NCBI GenBank assembly: GCA_947396885.1 | Contig: OX377202.1 | Location: forward strand, 19,468,001-19,532,000 | Origin: Heligmosomoides polygyrus polygyrus | Lineage: Eukaryota; Nematoda; Chromadorea; Rhabditida; Heligmosomidae | DNA length: 64,000 nucleotides | Reading direction: 5' to 3' | In this document: positions 54,531 through 64,000 of the stretch, in pieces | Position numbering within the stretch: the stretch's first letter is position 1 | Layout of the letters: each line of letters opens with the position of its first letter | The notes under the pieces: model-generated | Databases searched by the model: none | Told to the model about the DNA's origin: nothing | What the model saw: the letters and a program-made list of their open reading frames with translations, nothing else | Program-made: the position numbers and the translations under genes

Positions 54531-54704
54531 TACCTAGGTGAACTGTTAGCGATTTTGCAAATGAAGATTACATTTTGGGTCCGGTAGGGTACCTTCTCCG
54601 TGTCCTAACCCTGCTATCAACTTGTTGTCAGGTGTGGAAGAAGCTGGTTTTGTTGCGTGGAGCGATATCGCGCATCCATTAAACGATGCTTGTCTCGCTG
54701 AGGA

Positions 54705-54998
54705 TAAGGATAAAGGATAACAGAGGCGTTACTCAATCCCTTTTGGGATGCGTCAGCGCATTCTACTACTATGGAATATCGTGGAGGCGATTTGAATGCG
54801 TATTTGGCCATACAATGACTTGCGGTGGCCAGCCGTGAACATGTCAGGGCTTCATCCTGCCCAGACACGTCTGGTACCAATTCACCGACCCCGGAGGGAT
54901 GGAAGGTTTGGTTGGCCCGGGCGGAAAATCCGAAGCAGAAACCTGGTATCGGGTGCACGCGACAGCCGGCGCCTCCTCCGACTGCGCTACACGCGCCC
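54705..54998 (-). repeat. SINE-A copy with 11-bp target-site duplication
   Basis: Complete copy. CTCGCTGAGGA occurs at 54694-54704 and again at 55002-55012, flanking the element. Head GACTGCGCTACACGCGCCCC, tail GGATAAGGATAAAGGATAA. Confidence 0.87.
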
Positions 54999-56772
54999 CT
55001 ACTCGCTGAGGAACGTTCCGTTAAATGCTATCCCGATATGACCTCTTTGGTATGTTCTCAATTACTTTTCGAAGTGTTTCTCACTATCACCTCATTCGTG
55101 AACAAAATCGACAAGCATTGATTTGACCCATCATCAAGACAAGCTCACTGCTCTTCGGATTTCCTCATAGACTGCTTTTTATTCTTCTCTCAACTTTCAC
55201 TTTTTCAGCTAACTGTTCTCAAGTACTGCATAATTTATCCAACTCGTGTGCTTAGTCGCCTTGCTGTGTGTTTCTTCCTCACCATTCTCTTACACACTTA
55301 CGGGAAACGGGTCGGGGGCACTGCAGATAGGAGCACTTGCACTCACTCCCACAACCTGGAGATCGAAAAAGATTTTTCGCCCCAAATTCATCTACAGGGT
55401 TATCTGGGATGCAGATCACCAATCTAGCAATCGTTTTCGGTGAAACGATGGACGGCAGAAGGTTGCGATGGATATGTGCAAGCTAGCTGTATACGCACTG
55501 CCGATCCAAAGGACAAGGAGAGGACGAAAAAGAAAGTTTTGCCCAAACATCGCCCACGGGGGATATTTGGGGTGCTGATCATGGATATGACATTCATTTT
55601 TGAAATTTCGGTCGATTACGGTAGGTTAGGGTAGATATGGGTGACTAAAGCTGCACACGTTAGTGGAATCGCTTCCTTCTCCAATGTTGTCAGACATATT
55701 TTCCAACCTTCGACTGCAACTTTGACGAAAAGTAGTACGAGCAAAAAATGGTAATTTAGAAAAAGAACGACAGATTCGTGGTCAGCAGCTTAAATAGTTC
55801 CTGACAGGGCCATTCTAGGTGTCACTTATGCCTCATCAGCCCGCTCTGAAGTGACACTATTTTTGCCATTTCCGGACCACCCAGTGGCCTGTAGCAAAAA
55901 CGAAGCACAGTTTTGTGATCTTCGTCCGATGCCCTACCAGACCATATGGGTCACGTTGAGAATCTTTGGGGGAAGTTCATGAGCTTCCCTTGTGAGAGAG
56001 AAGCTCGTTTAGACGTAGAAGACGTTCATTTTGACTGCGGAAGCATCACTTTCGTCTAGAAGACTGTCCAATTCGACGTAAAAATGCCGTCTTTTACCCT
56101 TCATCCTTGCCGGCCTTAAATAGTCACCTTCGAAAGAAGAAATTCAATGACCACTCAAAGCTCTAAACTGAGGTCGTCTAATTTTTTGTCTTGCGGCCAC
56201 TGCAGTTCTGGCCCAAGAGAATTCAAACTTGGCGGATTGCTGAGCGCAGACTATGATGGAGACAATGTGTGTAGTCGTTCGTGCTGTTAAAAGTCTGTTT
56301 TTCAAACAAAAAATTAGTTGGTCTCTTTTTTAAGTTAAAACATGTTCTGTAAGCATATGTTTCGCCATCAGACTCATCAATACATTTTGCACTGTGAAAA
56401 CTTAATTGCTGCAGGTGCGAAAACAACCGCATTGGAGTTCTACATCGCATTCTTTGAGGTCTCAGCAAATTTTGCTAGCCAGGTGGTGATCGTTTTTTTC
56501 GTGCTTTATTGCGCATAAACATCTCTGGTTACACTAGAGGCATGAGAAATGCTCGATCCACCATATGGCTGCCTGATAACTGGATAGAAAGAAGTAGGAG
56601 CGAGACGCGACGAAGACATCTGCGGTGGTTGATAAGAACACCGCTGAATGAAGCTGTTTTTGCTGAACAGGCATGGGAATTGCAATGTTCCGAAATCACA
56701 GCCGAATATCCTGTTCTATAGCTTTTTCTCACGAATTCTGACACTGAATTCTGCCTCTATACTGTCTAACTA

Positions 56773-57653
56773 CCAGGCTGTCCAATAATTTCTGTCCGAA
56801 AATTTTCAAAATTCTATAATTTTCCTTAGAAGTGTTATAATATCAGGCAAGTGTAAAAACCTTCTAGAAGATTCTCCAGAGTTCCACGCCAGGGGTATAT
56901 AAGGCGTAGTCCCCGCGTCTAGCTACCAGTACAAGCTAAAATGGACCAAGGTCGAATTCGTACGTTCATGTACTACGAGTGGCTGCTGGGCAACGACACG
57001 GGCACCGCGATCGCCAACATCTGCAGAGCGTGCAAGGAGGATGCAGTGTCCCAACGCACAGTCAGGCGCTGGTTCAATCGTTTCGAGAGCGGCGACACGA
57101 GCCTCGAGGACAGGGAGCTCAGCGGGAGGCCTTCTGGTGGGACGCCAAGGGCATGCTGTATTTCGAGCTGCTCCCGCAAGGCAGGACGGTCACCGCCTCC
57201 ATCTACACCGATCAGCTCGAGAAACTAGCCGCCGCCATCCGAGAAAAGCGTCCCCGACGGGCCTCGGTCCACCTGCTGCACGACTACGCGCGCCCCCACG
57301 TGGCGAAGGAGACCCAGCAGAAGTTGGCGACGCTCGGCTGGGAGACGGTTGCCCATCCGCCGTATTCCCCGGACCTCGCCCCCTCCGACTACCACTTGTT
57401 CCGCCCGCTGAAGCACCATTTGGCCGGAGGAAAATTCACCAACTACGACAACCTCAAATCCGACAGCGCGGACTTCTTCGAGTCGCAGCCCCCGGAGTTC
57501 TGGGCGAAGGGCATCGGCGACCTGCCCAATCGATGGGCCACTGTTGTGGATAACTGTGGTGATTATATTGTTGAACAGACTTGCTTTTCAAGAAAGTTGA
57601 AAAAAAAATTAAAAATGGTGAAATTTTCGGACAAGAATTATTGGACAGCCTGG
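56773..57653 (+). mobile_element. Internally deleted mariner element (881 bp)
   Basis: TIRs are CCAGGCTGTCCAATAATTTC at the left and its near-perfect inverse at the right, with TA duplications at 56771-56772 and 57654-57655. The element is about 370 bp shorter than the other mariner in the window (1,249 bp), which fits loss of the middle of the transposase gene. The TIRs look intact, so it could in principle be moved by a transposase supplied elsewhere (inference). Confidence 0.92.
56941..57653 (+). pseudogene. Mariner transposase with internal deletion and frameshift
   Basis: The N-terminal DNA-binding part reads cleanly from MDQGRIRTFMYYEWLL through SQRTVRRWFNRFESGDTSLE to GRPS (two helix-turn-helix units). 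At about 57135 the frame changes and the catalytic domain resumes at FWWDAKGMLYFELL (first Asp). It continues to LHDYARPHVAKE (second Asp; family consensus HDNARPH) and YSPDLAPSDYHLF (third Asp, DD34D spacing). About 90-120 residues between the two domains are missing. The frame runs through the 3' TIR (SDKNYWTAWY) to a stop at 57722 outside the element, so the native stop codon is lost. It cannot encode a complete transposase. Confidence 0.9.
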
Positions 57654-57979
57654 TACATAGCTGAACTTTCCGGACTTATTCGGCTCGATACGTGTAATAA
57701 TTTCATAAAATTCTTATTTTGAGAAAATTATTAAACAAAAAATTGTTTCAGAGCATAGCAAAAAAGCAAGTATATAACATATTAAAAGATGAGATCGCGC
57801 CACGCACTCAAAAAGTCCACCGCGACTGGAGTAGTTGTCTTGCAAAAGATCCTCATTATCTATCAAAGCAAGAATAGGTTAAATCTGATATCTAAAAAGG
57901 GGAAAACACATCCATCCTGGATTTCTGATTAAAGCCACGGAATGCTTCATCAATTCATTGAATAAATTGAGAAACAGCT

Positions 57980-58179
57980 NNNNNNNNNNNNNNNNNNNNN
58001 NNNNNNNNNNNNNNNNNNNNNNNNNNNNNNNNNNNNNNNNNNNNNNNNNNNNNNNNNNNNNNNNNNNNNNNNNNNNNNNNNNNNNNNNNNNNNNNNNNNN
58101 NNNNNNNNNNNNNNNNNNNNNNNNNNNNNNNNNNNNNNNNNNNNNNNNNNNNNNNNNNNNNNNNNNNNNNNNNNNNNNN
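57980..58179. other. Assembly gap (200 N)
   Basis: Exactly 200 N between unique/repeat sequence and the satellite, so a scaffold placeholder. The true distance and the join between the two sides are not established. Confidence 0.98.
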
Positions 58180-61100
58180 CGAGCCCGCTAGGGTCCCCAC
58201 AACCCAGCGTCGGTTGCGGGCTTCGCCCGCACCCGACTCTGGCCGGGCGGGCCACGCTAGGCTAGCCGGCTTCGCCGGCGTCGTGTGTGGTGAGCCATGT
58301 GGGGTCAGAAACCCAACCCCTAGCCGGCTTCGCCGGCGTCGTGTGTGGTGAGCCATGTGGGTCAGAAACCCAACCCAACCTCGAGCCCGCTAGGGTCCCA
58401 CAACCCAGCGTCGGTTGCGGGCTTCGCCCGCACCCGACTCTGGCCGGGCGGGCCACGCTAGGCTAGCCGGCTTCGCCGGCGTCGTGTGTGGTGAGCCATG
58501 TGGGGTCAGAAACCCAACCCAACCTCGAGCCCGCTAGGGTCCCCACAACCCAGCGTCGGTTGCGGGCTTCGCCCGCACCCGACTCTGGCCGGGCGGGCCA
58601 CGCTAGGCTAGCCGGCTTCGCCGGCGTCGTGTTTGGTGAGCCATGTGGGGTCAGAAACCCAACCCAACCTCAAGCCCGCTAGGGTCCCCACAACCCAGCG
58701 TCGGTTGCGGGCTTCGCCCGCACCCGACACTGGCCGGGCGGGCCACGCTAGGCTAGCCGGCTTCGCCGGCGTCGTGTGTGGTGAGCCATGTGGGGTCAGA
58801 AACCCAACCCAACCTCGAGCCCGCTAGGGTCCCCACAACCCAGCGTCGGTTGCGGGCTTCGCCCGCACCCGACTCTGGCCGGGCGGGCCACGCTAGGCTA
58901 GCCGGCTTCGCCGGCGTCGTGTGTGGTGAGCCATGTGGGGTCAGAAACATAACCCAACCTCGAGCCCGCTAGGGTCCCCACAACCCAGCGTCGGTTGCGG
59001 GCTTCGCCCGCACCCGACTCTGGCCGGGCGGGCCACGCTAGGCTAGCCGGCTTCGCCGGCGTCGTGTGTGGTGAGCCATGTGGGGTCAGAAACCCAACCC
59101 AACCTCGAGCCCGCTAGGGTCCCCACAACCCAGCGTCGGTTGCGGGCTTCGCCCGCACCCGACTCTGGCCGGGCGGGCCACGCTAGGCTAGCCGGTTTCG
59201 CCGGCGTCGTGTGTGGTGAGCCATGTGGGGTCAGAAACATAACCCAACCTCGAGCCCGCTAGGGTCCCCACAACCCAGCGTCGGTTGCGGGCTTCGCCCG
59301 CACCCGACTCTGGCCGGGCGGGCCACGCTAGGCTAGCCGGCTTCGCCGGCGTCGTGTGTGGTGAGCCATGTGGGGTCAGAAACCCAACCCAACCTCGAGC
59401 CCGCTAGGGTCCCCACAACCCAGCGTCGGTTGCGGGCTTCGCCCGCCACCCGACTCTGGCCGGGCGGGCCACGCTAGGCTAGCCGGCTTCGCCGGCGTCG
59501 TGTGTGGTGAGCCATGTGGGGTCAGAAACCCAACCCAACCTCGAGCCCGCTAGGGTCCCCACAACCCAGCGTCGGTTGCGGGCTTCGCCCGCACCCGACT
59601 CTGGCCGGGCGGGCCACGCTAGGCTAGCCGGTTTCGCCGGCGTCGTGTGTGGTGAGCCATGTGGGGTCAGAAACATAACCCAACCTCGAGCCCGCTAGGG
59701 TCCCCACAACCCAGCGTCGGTTGCGGGCTTCGCCCGCACCCGACTCTGGCCGGGCGGGCCACGCTAGGCTAGCCGGCTTCGCCGGCGTCGTGTGTGGTGA
59801 GCCATGTGGGGTCAGAAACCCAACCCCTAGCCGGCTTCGCCGGCGTCGTGTGTGGTGAGCCATGTGGGGTCAGAAACCCAACCCAACCTCGAGCCCGTTA
59901 GGGTCCCCACAACCCAGCGTCGGTTGCGGGCTTCGCCCGCACCCGACTCTGGCCGGGCGGGCCACGCTAGGCTAGCCGGCTTCGCCGGCGTCGTGTGTGG
60001 TGAGCCATGTGGGGTCAGAAACCCAACCCAACCTCGAGCCCGCTAGGGTCCCCACAACCCAGCGTCGGTTGCGGGCTTCGCCCGCACCCGACTCTGGCCG
60101 GGCGGGCCACGCTAGGCTAGCCGGCTTCGCCGGCGTCGTGTGTGGTGAGCCATGTGGGGTCAGAAACCCAACCCAACCTCGAGCCCGCTAGGGTCCCCAC
60201 AACCCAGCGTCGGTTGCGGGCTTCGCCCGCACCCGACTCTGGTCGGGCGGGCCACGCTAGGCTAGCCGGCTTCGCCGGCGTCGTGTGTGGTGAGCCATGT
60301 GGGGTCAGAAACCCAACCCCTAGCCGGCTTCGTCGGCGTCGTGTGTGGTGAGCCATGTGGGGTCAGAAACCCAACCCAACCTCGAGCCCGCTAGGGTCCC
60401 CACAACCCAGCGTCGGTTGCGGGCTTCGCCCGCACCCGACTCTGGCCGGGCGGGCCACGCTAGGCTAGCCGGCTTCGCCGGCGTCGTGTGTGGTGAGCCA
60501 TGTGGGGTCAGAAACCCAACCCAACCTCGAGCCCGCTAGGGTCCCCACAACCCAGCGTCGGTTGCGGGCTTCGCCCGCACCCGACTCTGGCCGGGCGGGC
60601 CACGCTAGGCTAGCCGGCTTCGCCGGCGTCGTGTGTGGTGAGCCATGTGGGGTCAGAAACCCAACCCAACCTCGAGCCCGCTAGGGTCCCCACAACTCAG
60701 CGTCGGTTGCGGGCTTCGCCCGCACCCGACTCTGGCCGGGCGGGCCACGCTAGGCTAGCCGGCTTCGCCGGCGTCGTGTGTGGTGAGCCATGTGGGGTCA
60801 GAAACCCAACCCAACCCCGAACCCGCTAGGGTCCCCACAACCCAGCGTCGGTTGCGGGCTTCGCCCGCACCCGACTCTGGCCGGGCGGGCCACGCTAGGC
60901 TAGCCGGTTTCGCCGGCGTCGTGTGTGGTGAGCCATGTGGGGTCAGAAACCCAACCCAACCTCGAGCCCGCTAGGGTCCCCACAACCCAGCGTCGGTTGC
61001 GGGCTTCGCCCGCACCCGACTCTGGCCGGGCGGGCCACGCTAGGCTAGCCGGCTTCGCCGGCGTCGTGTGTGGTGAGCCATGTGGGGTCAGAAACCCAAC

Positions 61101-64000
61101 CCAACCTCGAGCCCGCTAGGGTCCCCACAACCCAGCGTCGGTTGCGGGCTTCGCCCGCACCCGACTCTGGCCGGGCGGGCCACGCTAGGCTAGCCGGCTT
61201 CGCCGGCGTCGTGTGTGGTGAGCCATGTGGGGTCAGAAACCCAACCCAACCTCGAGCCCGCTAGGGTCCCCACAACCCAGCGTCGGTTGCGGGCTTCGCC
61301 CGCACCCGACTCTGGCCGGGCGGGCCACGCTAGGCTAGCCGGCTTCGCCGGCGTCGTGTGTGGTGAGCCATGTGGGGTCAGAACCCAACCCAACCCCGAA
61401 CCCGCTAGGGTCCCCACAACCCAGCGTCGGTTGCAGGCTTCGCCCGCACCCGACTCTGGCCGGGCGGGCCACGCTAGGCTAGCCGGCTTCGCCGGCGTCG
61501 TGTGTGGTGAGCCATGTGGGGTCAGAAACCCAACCCAACCTCGAGCCCGCTAGGGTCCCCACAACCCAGCGTCGGTTGCGGGCTTCGCCCGCACCCGACT
61601 CTGGCCGGGCGGGCCACGCTAGGCTAGCCGGTCTCGCCGGCGTCGTGTGTGGTGAGCCATGTGGGGTCAGAAACCCAACCCAACCTCGAGCCCGCTAGGG
61701 TCCCCACAACCCAGCGTCGGTTGCGGGCTTCGCCCGCGCCCGACTCTGGCCGGGCGGGCCACGCTAGGCTAGCCGGTTTCGCCGGCGTCGTGTGTGGTGA
61801 GCCATGTGGGGTCAGAAACATAACCCAACCTCGAGCCCGCTAGGGTCCCCACAACCCAGCGTCGGTTGCGGGCTTCGCCCGCACCCGACTCTGGCCGGGC
61901 GGGCCACGCTAGGCTAGCCGGCTTCGCCGGCGTCGTGTGTGGTGAGCCATGTGGGGTCAGAAACCCAACCCAACCCCGAACCCGCTAGGGTCCCCACAAC
62001 CCAGCGTCGGTTGCGGGCTTCGCCCGCACCCGACTCTGGCCGGGCGGGCCACGCTAGGCTAGCCGGCTTCGCCGGCGTCGTGTGTGGTGAGCCATGTGGG
62101 GTCAGAAACCCAACCCAACCTCGAACCCGCTAGGGGTCCCCACAACCCAGCGTCGGTTGCGGGCTTCGCCCGCACCCGACTCTGGCCGGGCGGGCCACGC
62201 TAGGCTAGCCGGTTTCGCCGGCGTCGTGTGTGGTGAGCCATGTGGGGTCAGAAACCCAACCAACCTCGAGCCCGCTAGGGTCCCCACAACCCGCGTCGGT
62301 TGCGGGCTTCGCCCGCACCCGACTCTGGCCGGGCGGGCCACGCTAGGCTAGCCGGCTTCGCCGGCGTCGTGTGTGGTGAGCCATGTGGGGTCAGAAACCC
62401 AACCCAACCTCGAGCCCGCTAGGGTCCCCACAACCCAGCGTCGGTTGCGGGCTTCGCCCGCACCCGACTCTGGCCGGGCGGGCCACGCTAGGCTAGCCGG
62501 TCTCGCCGGCGTCGTGTGTGGTGAGCCATGTGGGGTCAGAAACCCAACCCAACCTCGAGCCCGCTAGGGTCCCCACAACCCAGCGTCGGTTGCGGGCTTC
62601 GCCCGCACCCGACTCTGGCCGGGCGGGCCACGCTAGGCTAGCCGGTTTCGCCGGCGTCGTGTGTGGTGAGCCATGTGGGGTCAGAAACATAACCCAACCT
62701 CGAGCCCGCTAGGGTCCCCACAACCCAGCGTCGGTTGCGGCTTCGCCCGCACCCGACTCTGGCCGGGCGGGCCACGCTAGGCTAGCCGGCTTCGCCGGCG
62801 TCGTGTGTGGTGAGCCATGTGGGGTCAGAACCCAACCCAACCCCGAACCCGCTAGGGTCCCCACAACCCAGCGTCGGTTGCGGGCTTCGCCCGCACCCGA
62901 CTCTGGCCGGGCGGGCCACGCTAGGCTAGCCGGCTTCGCCGGCGTCGTGTGTGGTGAGCCATGTGGGGTCAGAAACCCAACCCAACCTCGAGCCCGCTAG
63001 GGTCCCCACAACCCGCGTCGGTTGCGGGCTTCGCCCGCACCCGACTCTGGCCGGGCGGGCCACGCTAGGCTAGCCGGTTTCGCCGGCGTCGTGTGTGGTG
63101 AGCCATGTGGGGTCAGAAACATAACCCAACCTCGAGCCCGCTAGGGTCCCCACAACCCAGCGTCGGTTGCGGGCTTCGCCCGCACCCGACTCTGGCCGGG
63201 CGGGCCACGCTAGGCTAGCCGGCGTCGTGTGTGGTGAGCCATGTGGGGTCTGAAACCCAACCCAACCTCGAGCCCGCTAGGGTCCCCACAACCCAGCGTC
63301 GGTTGCGGGCTTCGCCCGCACCCGACTCTGGCCGGGCGGGCCACGCTAGGCTAGCCGGCTTCGCCGGCGTCGTGTGTGGTGAGCCATGTGGGGTCAGAAA
63401 CCCAACCCAACCTTGAGCCCGCTAGGGTCCCCACAACCCAGCGTCGGTTGCGGGCTTCGCCCGCACCCGACTCTGGCCGGGCGGGCCACGCTAGGCTAGC
63501 CGGTTTCGCCGGCGTCGTGTGTGGTGAGCCATGTGGGGTCAGAAACCCAACCCAACCTCGAGCCCGCTAGGGTCCCCACAACCCAGCGTCGATTGCGGGC
63601 TTCGCCCGCACCCGACTCTGGCCGGCGGGCCACGCTAGGCTAGCCGGCTTCGCCGGCGTCGTGTGTGGTGAGCCATGTGGGGTCAAAAACCCAACCCAAC
63701 CTCGAGCCCGCTAGGGTCCCCACAACCCAGCGTCGGTTGCGGGCTTCGCCCGCCCCCGACTCTGGCCGGGCGGGCCACGCTAGGCTAGCCGGCTTCGCCG
63801 GCGTCGTGTGTGGTGAGCCATGTGGGGTCAGAAACCCAACCCAACCTCGAGCCCGCTAGGGTCCCCACAACCCAGCGTCGGTTGCGGGCTTCGCCCGCAC
63901 CCGACTCTGGCCGGGCGGGCCACGCTAGGCTAGCCGGTTTCGCCGGCGTCGTGTGTGGTGAGCCATGTGGGGTCAGAAACCCAACCCAACCTCGAGCCCG
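58180..64000. repeat. 145-bp GC-rich satellite array, about 40 copies
   Basis: Monomers are 145 bp and mostly 95-100% identical; the array runs off the right edge. Each monomer has two TTC-loop hairpins: GCGGGC-TTC-GCCCGC (extended by GTCGG/CCGAC) and GCCGGC-TTC-GCCGGC. Three short 58-bp units occur, starting again at about 58343, 59852 and 60345. Variant monomers (AGAAACATAACC; CCCCGAACCCGC; GCCGGTCTCGCC) recur in order. Open frames on both strands shift with each unit because 145 is not a multiple of three, so they are not genes. Confidence 0.97.

Larger units (their letters stand above)
54118..56015. repeat. Segment bounded by ~200-bp inverted arms
   Basis: Left arm 54118-54335 and right arm 55797-56010 are inverted at roughly 85% identity. 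Shared blocks include GATTCTCAACGTGACC, CTGTGCTTCGTTTTTGCT, GGCCACTGGGTGGTCCG and CAGAGCGGGCTGAT. Between them lie a tRNA-like segment (54455-54530), a SINE-A copy and GCTGATCA modules. This is either one nested element or two independent insertions. Confidence 0.55.

Noticed and set aside
57225..57419. Overlapping frames on both strands in the mariner catalytic region
   Set aside because: Shadow frames of the transposase in GC-rich sequence.
58262..63859. Dozens of ~64-codon frames starting at MVSHVGSETQPN on + and matching frames on -
   Set aside because: They are the 145-bp satellite read in shifting frames; no splice or coding constraint.

Overview
The window looks like nuclear DNA of a parasitic-type nematode, most likely a clade V strongylid (hookworm-like). 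This rests on many short exons with T-rich TTTCAG-type acceptors, long repeat-filled introns, mariner elements, dense tRNA-derived SINEs, Penelope-like GIY-YIG elements and several long foldback elements. No prokaryotic operon, CRISPR array or rRNA gene is visible. Species is inference, not proven.

Three real protein-coding genes can be reconstructed, all split into small exons and all incomplete. (1) An extracellular leucine-rich-repeat protein on the + strand (1071-8313): seven exons ending in a cysteine-bearing C-terminal cap and a hydrophobic tail, with its 5' end off the left edge. (2) A UTP20/DRIM homologue (SSU processome, ribosome biogenesis) on the - strand from 27904 down to 8357: 28 exons encoding about 1,090 N-terminal residues, with the rest presumably beyond the left edge. 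If so, the LRR gene lies antisense inside one UTP20 intron. (3) A Cys-loop ligand-gated ion channel subunit on the + strand (39959-49570): a signal-peptide exon plus four extracellular-domain exons. Its later exons were not found.

The rest is mobile or repeated DNA. 1-8 kb (LRR introns): a ~140-bp minisatellite and a 1.19-kb foldback element. 8-28 kb (UTP20 introns): SINEs, a 1.4-kb foldback element and a head-to-head palindrome of Penelope-like (PLE) 3' ends. 28-40 kb: a decayed SF1 helicase, a 126-bp tandem repeat, short foldback and purine-rich repeats, and little recognisable coding sequence. 40-50 kb (channel introns): a PLE with an open GIY-YIG frame, a LINE 3' end and SINEs. 50-58 kb: two mariners (one full length but broken, one internally deleted), a third PLE fragment, SINEs and a repeat with inverted arms. 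57980-58179 is an assembly gap. 58180-64000 is a GC-rich 145-bp satellite with traces of higher-order structure.

The most notable observation is that the three PLE loci carry five copies of a hammerhead-ribozyme-like core. The copies fall into two sequence subtypes that both keep a self-complementary stem-III tetranucleotide.
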